A DNA stretch of 64,000 nt from positions 124,001-188,000 of the forward strand of contig JADJPH010000007.1 in the NCBI GenBank assembly GCA_016713335.1. Reading direction: 5' to 3'. The notes below the pieces were generated by a model, which worked only from the letters and a program-made list of their open reading frames with translations, searched no databases and was not told where the DNA came from. The DNA comes from Candidatus Fredericiella danica. Lineage in GTDB: Bacteria; Chloroflexota; Anaerolineae; Caldilineales; Caldilineaceae. Position numbers and translations under genes: made by a program. Positions 9,137-17,628 of this stretch are shown here, one piece after another; within the stretch, counting starts at the first letter, position 1; each line of letters opens with the position of its first letter.

Positions 9137-11074
9137 ATGAAGAAACAGACGATCGTTTTGTGGGTTGGCGGCGGGCTCTTTGCTCTCCTCGTCGTTATTT
9201 TGACACTCGGGCAACCCCTACGCGCTCAGCAACTCTTCCCGGCCACGGTCGTCGTCCAGAGAACCGCCAACCTGCGCAGTGGTCCCGGCACCGGCTATGC
9301 CCTGATCGATCAGGTCGAACCGGGTACGACGCTGACGGTGGTTGGATCCAATAGTGATGGCACCTGGTATCGGTTGGATGACGGCGGCTGGATCGCCGCT
9401 TTTCTGGTTGCGGTGGCCCCGCCCGTGGTGGCAGGCTCGCAGCCCATTACCACAGGTATGACCCTCTCAGACACTGTTGGGCTGACCGATACGGCCCCGT
9501 TGGCGCCAGTTTCCACCGGCGCCTTTACCACGGCGCCGCCGGGCAGCGCGCCCGCCAGTCCCGCTTCGATTCTGACATTGACGGCGGCGATCAGCCCCAC
9601 AGAGATGTTGATCGCGGCGCTGCCAACGGGGGTGCAGCCGGCGTTGGTGACCGAGTTACTGGCCGGCAACAAAGTGCTGGTTCAGATCGACGCCGTGACA
9701 ACGACGGTGGCTTATCTCGGCGTCAATGCGCCGTCACTCGATGCTGCCGGCGGTGGCGCCGCCCTTGAAGCAAACCGTGCGCTGGTGGAAAATCGCACCG
9801 TCTACCTGCTGCGCGATCAGACCGATCAGAGTGCAGACGCGGAGCTGCTGCGCTATGTCTTCCTGGCTGATGGCACTTTTGTCAACGCACAATTGCTCGC
9901 CAACGGTTGGGCGATCCCGGCAACCTCGCCCACCGACGTTGCGCAGGCGAATACGCTGGCGCAAGCGGCGCTCACTGCGGCAAAACAGCGCAATGGATTC
10001 TGGCGCGGTCCGGCACTTGGTTCCGATGTGATGAGCCTCGGTCTCACCTTGCAACCTACCACCGTATACGCGGGGCTCGGCGCCAGCAATCCAATCAATG
10101 GCAATCTGGCGGCTGAGACCTCTGTCAACATTCGCGGCCGCACCGAAGATGGCGCCTGGGTGCAGGTCACGACACCGGATGCACTCGATGGCTGGGTCTT
10201 TGTGGCCCATCTGCTTGCCAATATGCCGATCGGCACCTTGCCGGTGACCGTCATGGGTCCCTCCGGACCAACCCCGGTGCCCATCGTTGCCACCGCGCCC
10301 ACGGTCGCCGCACCTGATGCCGCCCTATACCCTGGCGCAACGCTGGCGCCTGACGCCCCTCTCCAGCCGGTGCCAGTCGAAACACCGGTCCCAGCGGTGA
10401 CCAGCACGGTGCCTGCCGGCCCCCCGATCTCGTTGCGGCAGGCAAACCTGCGCGGTGGACCCGGGACTGACTACCCGGTCGTCGGCACCGTGCTGCCTGA
10501 TACGGTGCTGACGCTCACGGGCCGCAATGCCGAAGGCACGTGGTATCAATTGACCGGTGAAGTCTGGATTGCCGCATTCCTGGTTGGCAATGCACCGGCC
10601 CTTGATACGCTGCCAATTGTCCAGACGGCGGCGGCGCCACCGCCCACGGCTGTCGTTGTGGTCCCACCTGGTGGCGCAACGCCAACGCCCACGGCGACCA
10701 CGACGCCAATGCCAACCCCCTACGGCCAATCACCGCTTCCTTCACCCACACCATTCCCAGGCACCACGCCGGTGCCGCAGTTGCCCTCCGTGCGGATCCT
10801 TGACGTCGATAAGGGCGCGGAAGTAGTGATTCTCTACAATGATGGGAACGCCCCCCAGGACTTGACGGGCTGGACGCTTTTCTCAGAGCAGGGAGCGGAA
10901 CGGTGCCCACTCAGTGGCACGATCGAACCGCGTGGCACGGTACGCGTTTGGGCCACGGTTGGCCCGGATGGTCTCAGTTGCGGCTTTGGCACGGAGATTT
11001 GGAACAACAGCGCCGCGGACGCAGCGGTACTTCTGGATGCCAACGGTGCAACGGTAAGTCGATTGGAACGATAA
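9137..11074 (+). CDS. Secreted multi-domain protein: SH3, nuclease-like, SH3, SH3, lamin-tail
   Basis: 645 aa with an N-terminal membrane or signal segment (about 6-28). Domain order: bacterial SH3 (about 35-90, ANLRSGPGTGYALIDQV), staphylococcal-nuclease-like (about 170-300), a weaker SH3 (about 310-365), another SH3 (about 435-495, ANLRGGPGTDYPVVG), a Pro/Thr linker, and a C-terminal lamin-tail domain (about 550-640, DLTGWTLFSEQG). In the nuclease-like domain the catalytic arginines appear lost: V-R-L-I-G-type reads VAYLGVNAP, and D-x-x-G-R-type reads QSADAELLRYV. It is probably a binding rather than a cutting protein. Cell-surface location is inferred. Confidence 0.75.
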   Translation: MKKQTIVLWVGGGLFALLVVILTLGQPLRAQQLFPATVVVQRTANLRSGPGTGYALIDQVEPGTTLTVVGSNSDGTWYRLDDGGWIAAFLVAVAPPVVAGSQPITTGMTLSDTVGLTDTAPLAPVSTGAFTTAPPGSAPASPASILTLTAAISPTEMLIAALPTGVQPALVTELLAGNKVLVQIDAVTTTVAYLGVNAPSLDAAGGGAALEANRALVENRTVYLLRDQTDQSADAELLRYVFLADGTFVNAQLLANGWAIPATSPTDVAQANTLAQAALTAAKQRNGFWRGPALGSDVMSLGLTLQPTTVYAGLGASNPINGNLAAETSVNIRGRTEDGAWVQVTTPDALDGWVFVAHLLANMPIGTLPVTVMGPSGPTPVPIVATAPTVAAPDAALYPGATLAPDAPLQPVPVETPVPAVTSTVPAGPPISLRQANLRGGPGTDYPVVGTVLPDTVLTLTGRNAEGTWYQLTGEVWIAAFLVGNAPALDTLPIVQTAAAPPPTAVVVVPPGGATPTPTATTTPMPTPYGQSPLPSPTPFPGTTPVPQLPSVRILDVDKGAEVVILYNDGNAPQDLTGWTLFSEQGAERCPLSGTIEPRGTVRVWATVGPDGLSCGFGTEIWNNSAADAAVLLDANGATVSRLER

Positions 11075-11079
11075 AAAGT

Positions 11080-11111
11080 GACCCGCCGTCTCTCACACAG
11101 AACGGCGGGTC
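11080..11111 (+). terminator. Hairpin after the SH3/lamin-tail gene
   Basis: GACCCGCCGT pairs with ACGGCGGGTC (10 base pairs, 12-base loop) six bases after the stop codon. It has no clear U-tract, but its position between convergent genes supports terminator use. Confidence 0.6.
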
Positions 11112-11217
11112 AAGGGTGGTCACGGTCAACGCTTAGGAGGCACAACTATGACCACATGTTAAGTTTACATCCTCACGCTAGCCTGCGTCAACAAAACTGC
11201 GCTATCTTTCAGAGCGG

Positions 11218-12253
11218 TCACTCTTGCGGGGGCAGAATAACCGCATCGATTACATGGATGACGCCGTTCGCCGCTTCAATGTCAGTCACAGTGATATTGG
11301 CGTCATTGATCATCGCTTTGCCATCCGCAAGGCTAAACTTCACTTTGGCGCCTTGCAGCGTTTCAACCTCCAGACCATCCTTCACATCGGCAGCCATCAC
11401 CTTGCCCGGCACTACGTGGTAGAGCAGAATCGGCTGGAGTAGATTGGCCGGATCGGCAAGCAAACTCTTCAGTTGATCTTCCGGAATCTTGGCAAAAGCC
11501 TCGTCAGTCGGCGCAAAGACCGTGAATGGGCCTTCACCGCTCAACGCCTCCGCCAACCCCGCCGCTTCGACAGCGCTAAGCAGGGTGGCAAACCCACCGG
11601 CGGCTGCTGCCACCTCAGGAATGGTGCCAGCCGGCGCCGCAGCTTTCGGGGCGCAGCTTCAGTTGCTGCGGCTTCGTCGGACGGCGGCAGGATCACTTTG
11701 TCGATCACGTGAATCACACCGTTAGTGGCAGCGATGTCAGTCGCCACGATCTTAGCATCGTTGATCATCGGTGCGCCGTCAACGATCGAAAACTTCACCA
11801 TACCACCCTGTGCGGTCGCCACTTCCAAACCATCGGCCACATCGGCTGCCATGACCTTGCTCGGCACTACGTGGTAGAGCAGGATCTGAGACAACTGGCC
11901 CTTGGGGTCAGCCAGGAGTTGCTCCAGCGTGCCCGCGGGCAATGCTGCAAACGCTTCGTCCGAAGGTGCAAAGACCGTGAACGGCCCCTCACCCTTTAGC
12001 GTATCGACCAGTTCAGCCGCCTGCACTGCTGCAACGAGAGTTTGGAAACTTCCGGCTGCAACCGCAGTATCGACGATGTCCACAGGCGCGGCTTCCGTTG
12101 CCGCTTCAGGCGCTGCTTCGGTTGCGGCTTCGGCCGCCGCTTCGGTCTCTACCGCCGCAGGCGCTGCAGCCGGCGCGGCCGGCGCCATTGGGGCACATCC
12201 TGCAACGCCAAGACTCAACACCAATAGCCCAGATACTACAAAAGTCGTTTCAT
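11218..12253 (-). CDS. Lipoprotein with two fasciclin (FAS1) domains, two frame breaks
   Basis: The start ATG at 12253 follows AAGGAG. One T is missing from the CTTTT run in codons 4-5; restoring it gives a lipoprotein signal (SGLLVLSLGVAGCA) and a linker rich in Ala, Glu and Thr. FAS1 domain 1 (FQTLVAAVQAAELVDTL, FTVFAPSDEAFAALP, LLYHVVPSKV, VIHVIDKVILPP) is separated from FAS1 domain 2 (FATLLSAVEAAGLAEAL, FTVFAPTDEAFAKIP, LLYHVVPGKV, VIHVIDAVILPP) by a second break near 11645. FAS1 domains mediate adhesion or polymer binding outside the cell. The two domains are about 60% alike, so they arose by internal duplication. Confidence 0.85.
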
Positions 12254-12501
12254 CGTTGTGTCTCCTTGAATTTAATATCTAGTGAGCCAGACTGCTAGAT
12301 TTGACAAAAATTGGACATATCACACCAAAATTAGCGACAAACATGCTGCAAAACTTATACATATCCTACGCAACTGCATGGGTAGAGTACCGGTGTGGCG
12401 AAAGTAGAGCCGTGAGTAGCCTTCCATTCTCAGCATTCTCTCATCCTAAGCACGCAACCATCCGCGGCGTGCAATGCTACACAGCGTGGGAAACCTGGCT
12501 A

Positions 12502-12510
12502 TGGTAAAAT
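12502..12510 (+). promoter_or_regulatory. Extended -10 promoter candidate
   Basis: TGG-TAAAAT lies 19 bases before the ATG at 12529 and resembles an extended -10 element. The 275-bp gap between the FAS1 gene and this operon is AT-richer than its surroundings and holds no convincing gene. Confidence 0.35.
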
Positions 12511-12528
12511 TGGATCAGGGATTGTGCT

Positions 12529-13338
12529 ATGCCAGATGTCAGCGGCGCTCTACAAAGCATATGGAATCAGCTTGCAATCGGGCGCCTGCCTTCACCAGAG
12601 AGCATTGTCCGCTCGATGGATCCGGTGGCCTGGCTGCTCACCGCGCTTTTGGTCAGCGCAGTGATCGTCGGTGTCGTGTTTACCTTGAGCACGCGACGCA
12701 CCTTTCTCCAGCCAGATGCGCTGGAATCATCACCTGAACTTTTGCTGGCCCGCATCAAGCAAGACCCAACGCAACTTGCACCCATCAGCATCATCAGCCG
12801 GCTTGGAGCAGACAGCTCACTGGAATTACTCGAATATGGCGATCAGATTCGCACACACGAGTGGCGTTACCGGTGGAATAGTGTGCGCGAAGAACTGCTG
12901 CGCCTACTCAGCGAACAGAATGCATTTGGCCCAACCTACGCTTTGGCGCGATATTATCGTTCGGCTGACAAACTTGAACCGGAAACGCTGCGCATTCGCC
13001 GGACGGCGCTGATCCACAAATTTGGTGTTGCGCGCTATGTCGAGCCTGACGGTGAAGGCCGGCATGCCGAACTGCGGGTGCGCGCCCACCCTGCCGAAGT
13101 CGAAGGGGATCTTGGGTTTGGTGGGGAAACACTTTGGCTGTTGCCGGACGAACCGGCCGGACCGGTGCAGGGTCCCCTAGTTGAACTTGACCCAATCGAG
13201 TTTCGCACGCTCCAGGATGCGGACCTACGCATGAGCATCCGGCGTTCACCGACCATCGGTGGCGGCTTTCGACTGACGCTAACCAAACGTCACGGGTATT
13301 GGATCGTGAGCAACGAAGAGATGGAATGGGTGAGTTAG
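12529..13338 (+). CDS. Membrane-anchored protein of unknown function
   Basis: 269 aa. One transmembrane segment lies at about residues 33-55 (VAWLLTALLVSAVIVGVVFTL); the remainder is predicted cytoplasmic, with a helical part (about 75-150) and a beta-rich C-terminus. I do not recognise a family. The gene ends seven bases before the membrane regulator at 13346, so the two are likely co-transcribed and may work together in sensing. Confidence 0.7.
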   Translation: MPDVSGALQSIWNQLAIGRLPSPESIVRSMDPVAWLLTALLVSAVIVGVVFTLSTRRTFLQPDALESSPELLLARIKQDPTQLAPISIISRLGADSSLELLEYGDQIRTHEWRYRWNSVREELLRLLSEQNAFGPTYALARYYRSADKLEPETLRIRRTALIHKFGVARYVEPDGEGRHAELRVRAHPAEVEGDLGFGGETLWLLPDEPAGPVQGPLVELDPIEFRTLQDADLRMSIRRSPTIGGGFRLTLTKRHGYWIVSNEEMEWVS

Positions 13339-13345
13339 TCGCGCT

Positions 13346-15184
13346 ATGACATTGACTGGCTTTCTCAATGCGCTGAACGTCCTGGCCTCGGCAGTGCTGG
13401 CGATCCTGTCGTTCTCATTGCTGGCCTATACGCTGACCTACAACTTCCGCAATTCGGTCGCCCGCCGTTTTGTGTTGGTATTGCTTTCGGCGGTCATCGT
13501 ATTCACGGGCGACGTTGCACTCGACGGCGTCACCTCGGCTGCCTCGGCGGAGCGGTGGCTTCGTTTCCAGTGGCTTGGCATCGCCTGGACCCCAGCCGCG
13601 CTCTATATTTTTGCGCTTGCCGTTCTGGCAACCACCAACTTCCGCATTCGCCGGCGCAACTGGATTGGCATCGGCTTTGCGATTCTCTCCACGTATTTTG
13701 CCCTGGATGCGATCTTTGGCCACCAGATTGTCGGTGATGTCCACTTTGCGCCGCCACTCAACTATCTCCAGGCGGGTCCTTACTTTTGGGTCTTTGCCAT
13801 CTACTTTGCCGTGGCCGTACTCCTGGCATTGTCAAACATCTGGCTGGCGCGCCGCCGCTGTCTTGCCCACAGCAACCGGCAGCGCATGACCTATCTACTG
13901 TTGGCCTTTGCGGCGCCCGCCATCGGCGTATTTCCATATCTGGTGGCGGCGAGCCAGTTTCGCGAGCCACCCCAAGCCATCGACCTGGTGCTGACGTTGT
14001 CCCTGCTGGGCAATCTGGCAGTGGGTTTCATGCTCCTGGTCATGAGCTACAGCGTCGCCTATTTTGGTGTGCTGACGCCTGACCGCGTGGTGCGCTACCG
14101 CTTGTTGCGCTTCTTCATGCGCGGACCGGTCGTTGCGATCCTGATCATTGCCGCGATTCTGGTGGTGCCCAAGGTGGAGCGGATCCTGGGGCTGCCGCGC
14201 GACGTTGTCCTCTTCGGCGTGATCACGTTTGTGATCGTTTTCAGCCAGCTCTTTCTGAGTGTCACCAAGACGCTAGTCGACCGCCTGATCTATCGCGAAG
14301 ACCGTGAAGAGGTGGCCTGGCTGCGCGAGTTGGACCGCCGCATGCTGGCGACGAGTGACTTGCGCCAATTGCTCGAAAACAATCTGACCGCGATGTGCGA
14401 ACTGCTGCGGGTGCCGGCGGGCTTTGTGGCAGCAGTCGTCGGTCCGGATCTGATGCTGGAAGCGGTGGTTGGTTCCGATCAGACGCGCACACGGGTGCTG
14501 GAGGTGCAGGATTGGGCCGAGGGCATCCAGCAGGCGCAGCGGGAAAATCGGCGCGCCATTCCCTATTCACATCAGGGCTTCTGGATCTGGCCGCTGGTCG
14601 ATGTTGGTTTTGACGATGAACCGCGGGTCTATGGCGTGCTGGGCGTCCTTGCACGCACGCAGACACCGATTCTGGGGCAGGATGAACTGAACCTGATTGA
14701 CACGATGTTGGAGCGTTTCACGCACGCTCTGGCGGATCGCCGGCTGAACAGCAACCGCGAACCATCGGCGGTGCTGCTCGACCCCAGCCAGATTCACAGC
14801 CCCGAATTTGAGGCCTGGGTGAAAGAAGCGCTCAGCCACTATTGGGGCGGTCCAAAACTGACGCGCAGCCCACTGATCCGCTTGCGGGTCGTGAGCGATG
14901 CCATCAGCCGGGCCGACGACGACCCGACCAAAGCATTACGCCTCGTGCTCGGTGCGGCCATCGAACGTTTGCGCCCGGAGGGCAAGCAGAACTTCACCGC
15001 GCCGGAATGGCTGCTCTACAACATCCTCGAAATGCGCTTCGTCCAAGGGCGCAAGGTCCGAGAGATCGCCGATCGGCTTGCGATGAGTGAGAGTGATCTC
15101 TATCGCAAACAACGCGTGGCCATCGGCCAACTCGCCCGTGTGCTGACGGAAATGGAACAAGAGAATACGGGGCAGAAGACGTAG
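13346..15184 (+). CDS. Membrane-bound one-component regulator: multi-TM, GAF-like, HTH
   Basis: 612 aa. The first about 310 residues hold roughly nine hydrophobic segments, resembling the 7TM-type input region of histidine kinases. A cytoplasmic GAF-like region follows (about 330-480, with LREL, LLRVPAGFVAAVV, DTMLERFTHALADRRL). The last about 60 residues (LEMRFVQGRKVREIADRL, then MSESDLYRKQRVAI) look like a sigma-70-region-4-type helix-turn-helix. No kinase H-box or ATP-binding domain is present, so the protein would carry the signal directly from membrane to DNA. Signal and targets are unknown. Confidence 0.65.
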   Translation: MTLTGFLNALNVLASAVLAILSFSLLAYTLTYNFRNSVARRFVLVLLSAVIVFTGDVALDGVTSAASAERWLRFQWLGIAWTPAALYIFALAVLATTNFRIRRRNWIGIGFAILSTYFALDAIFGHQIVGDVHFAPPLNYLQAGPYFWVFAIYFAVAVLLALSNIWLARRRCLAHSNRQRMTYLLLAFAAPAIGVFPYLVAASQFREPPQAIDLVLTLSLLGNLAVGFMLLVMSYSVAYFGVLTPDRVVRYRLLRFFMRGPVVAILIIAAILVVPKVERILGLPRDVVLFGVITFVIVFSQLFLSVTKTLVDRLIYREDREEVAWLRELDRRMLATSDLRQLLENNLTAMCELLRVPAGFVAAVVGPDLMLEAVVGSDQTRTRVLEVQDWAEGIQQAQRENRRAIPYSHQGFWIWPLVDVGFDDEPRVYGVLGVLARTQTPILGQDELNLIDTMLERFTHALADRRLNSNREPSAVLLDPSQIHSPEFEAWVKEALSHYWGGPKLTRSPLIRLRVVSDAISRADDDPTKALRLVLGAAIERLRPEGKQNFTAPEWLLYNILEMRFVQGRKVREIADRLAMSESDLYRKQRVAIGQLARVLTEMEQENTGQKT

Positions 15185-15337
15185 GGCAAGATCGTCTATT
15201 CTGCCGCGCCTTTTTCTCTCGCTCAAACGTCCTCTTAAGTGACGCACCTTGCTGTCGGCGCGTCCTTGCGTGTTCATCTGCGGTCCAGTCTCAATATTGC
15301 CGTCACCTTCGCCGCCGGATTCCCGAGGGAGCTCCTT

Positions 15338-17481
15338 ATGCGTACACTTTTGCTCCGTGTTTCGTGGCTGTCGGCTTTGATCTTGTTGCTTGGCCTCCTG
15401 GCCGGATGCAGCGCCGTGAACCCGACGGTGATGGCAGCCGAACGTCCGCCACAGGACGCCACCACCTATACAACTGACCTGGCAAACGCCATCTTAAACC
15501 GCGATCTTGGCCAGTTACAGGCCATGATGGGCGATCCCTTCGTGCTGGTCGTATTGCCTGGGGACGCGCAGAGCCTGGCGCCAGATGCAGCAATCCCTGC
15601 CGTAAGCGCGGCACTCCCCGCAGACGCATCAACCGTTGTGATCGTGGCGCCAGAACAGATCCGCAGTTGGATGGGCGGGGCGGATCCCCTGGCGATTTGG
15701 CCAGAGGGTGTGCAGCCGGTGAGCGCGCTTGGCGTTGCCGGCCTCGGTCCTGACGGGCGAGGCCAGGCACTGCTGGTCGTGGCGCAGACATCCCAGGGCG
15801 AATATGCCTGGTATGCAATGCTCTATGCGCCAGATGGTTTTGCCGCCAATCCCGCGCCCGCAACCGTGGTCATTCTGGACCCACCGGTCACAACAGCCTC
15901 TCCTGCGCTGCTGCCTACCGACGTGTACGAGGTGCTTGTCCTGGGCACAGTGGGGATTTTCACGGCGTCCAGTGGCCAATCGACGCAGGTTGGCCTCACC
16001 AGCCGTGGGCAGACCTATCGGGTGCTCGGGGTTAGCCCAGATGGGCAGTGGTGGGCTATCGACTGCCCAACCGGCGGCGGCGGCTGTTGGGTCAGCGCCA
16101 ACCCGACCTTTGTACGTGCCGTGGTGTTGCCAAAGCCGGTGGCGACGGCGACGCCCCGTCCCATCGTCCTGCCCACGCCCATCCCAATGCAACCGGAACG
16201 CATCACGATCCCCAGTGGCTCAACGACGGTTGTGCGCAGTAATACGCTCTGGGCGGGCGCCCCTCAGCAGTTTGTCTTCTTTGCGCAAGCCGGTTGGCAG
16301 GTCAGAATCCTGCTGGCATCCAACGGCAGCAGCGCCAACTTCAGCGTGACCGGCGTTGCCGACGGCATCGTCTATAAGCCGATCGCCAGTCCGCTGCGGG
16401 AGTTTGCATTCACATCCCACGCAGCCAGGACTATCTCCTGCTGCTCAGCAGTCCAACCAATACGTTCTACACCCTGGAGTTGTCGATCAATCGATGGGCG
16501 CCAACTGCCACGCCGATCTGGCCCACGCCGATCCCGGCGCCAGAGAGAATCCAGATGGCGCCTGGCGGCGACACTGCCTATCGCAACGGTGCCCTCTATG
16601 CCAATACGCCACGCCAGTATATCTTCTATGCGTTTGGTGGGCAGACCGCAACCATCGACTTCACCTCGCCCAGTTGGGCGGCCAACTTCTCGGTCGTCGG
16701 TGTGAACGATGGTGTGACCTACAAGTCACTGAACAATCCGGCGCGCAACGTCACTTTCTTCCTTCCGCGCAGCCAGGACTACTTGATCACCTTGCTCTCA
16801 CCGGTAGGCACGACCTATGACCTGGTATTGACCATTCCGCCGTGGTTCGAGCCGACGCCCTGCCCGCCTGAACCGCTGCCGACCTGGGGACCCCATCCGA
16901 TCCCACCGGGACCGTACCCGATCCCACCCGCGCCGGTACCTACCTGGCCACCGACACCCATTCCGCCGGTGCCCACCTGGGAACCCGGCCCGCTGCCACC
17001 CAGTCCGATTCCGACCATGGATCCGGCGCCAATCCCACCCGCGCCGGTGCCAACAGACTTCCCGCTGCCATTGCCCACCTGGGATCCCGGCCCCTTGCCG
17101 CCTGCGCCAGTCCCCACCTGGGATCCGGGGCCCGCTGCCGCCTGCGCCAGTGCCCACCTGGGACCGCCCGCGCCAGTCCCCACGTGGGATCCGGGGCCGC
17201 TGCCATTGGAACCAGTGCCACCTTCGGCGCGTGATCCGCTTGGCCCGGCCCCTGTGCCAACCTGGGCGCCAGACGGAGTTGATCCTGGTCCCGTCGTCCC
17301 GGATCCGTGGGCGCCGCAGCCGCTGCCCGATGTGGCGCCACTCGGTGCAGGAGTGCCGTGCCTCCCAGGTGTCATGGTCTCGCCAGGTATGCAGGCAGGC
17401 GAACAAATGTTGCCGCCATGCCCGGTGGAAATTCCGGGGCTCGGCATGGGTGTACCCTCGCAAGGGCCGGCGACGCCATAG
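15338..17481 (+). CDS. Lipoprotein with SH3-like and two PPC-like modules and a long proline-rich tail, frame-broken
   Basis: Start ATG 15338 with GAGGGAG upstream. A lipoprotein signal ends LLAGCS at about residue 24. An alpha/beta N-terminal part (about 35-200) precedes an SH3-like stretch (GIFTASSGQSTQVGLTSRGQ). Two PPC-like modules begin ERITIPSG and ERIQMAPG and end in SQDYL motifs, homologous to those of the protein at 8130. The frame breaks near 16404; adding one base restores the first SQDYL. The tail from about 16850 is Pro/Trp repeats of the VPTWDPGPLPPAP type, with compensating +1/-1 indels at about 17130-17175. Function is unknown; surface location is inferred. Confidence 0.7.
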
Positions 17482-17628
17482 CAGGACAGGTACGACACGA
17501 ACCGGCCCGTCCGCGTGCATGACACCCAAACTTGCCTGTGCTATGATCAACGCACCGACGTTGCAGTTTATCCTGCTTGTGCGCAGGCGGTCAGTTGCTG
17601 CCCCACTGCGTGCCTACGAGGTGCACCG

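Noticed and set aside
16850..17481. Collagen-like or minisatellite element on the minus strand (Gly-rich frames)
   Set aside because: It is the complement of a Pro-rich tail belonging to the plus-strand lipoprotein.
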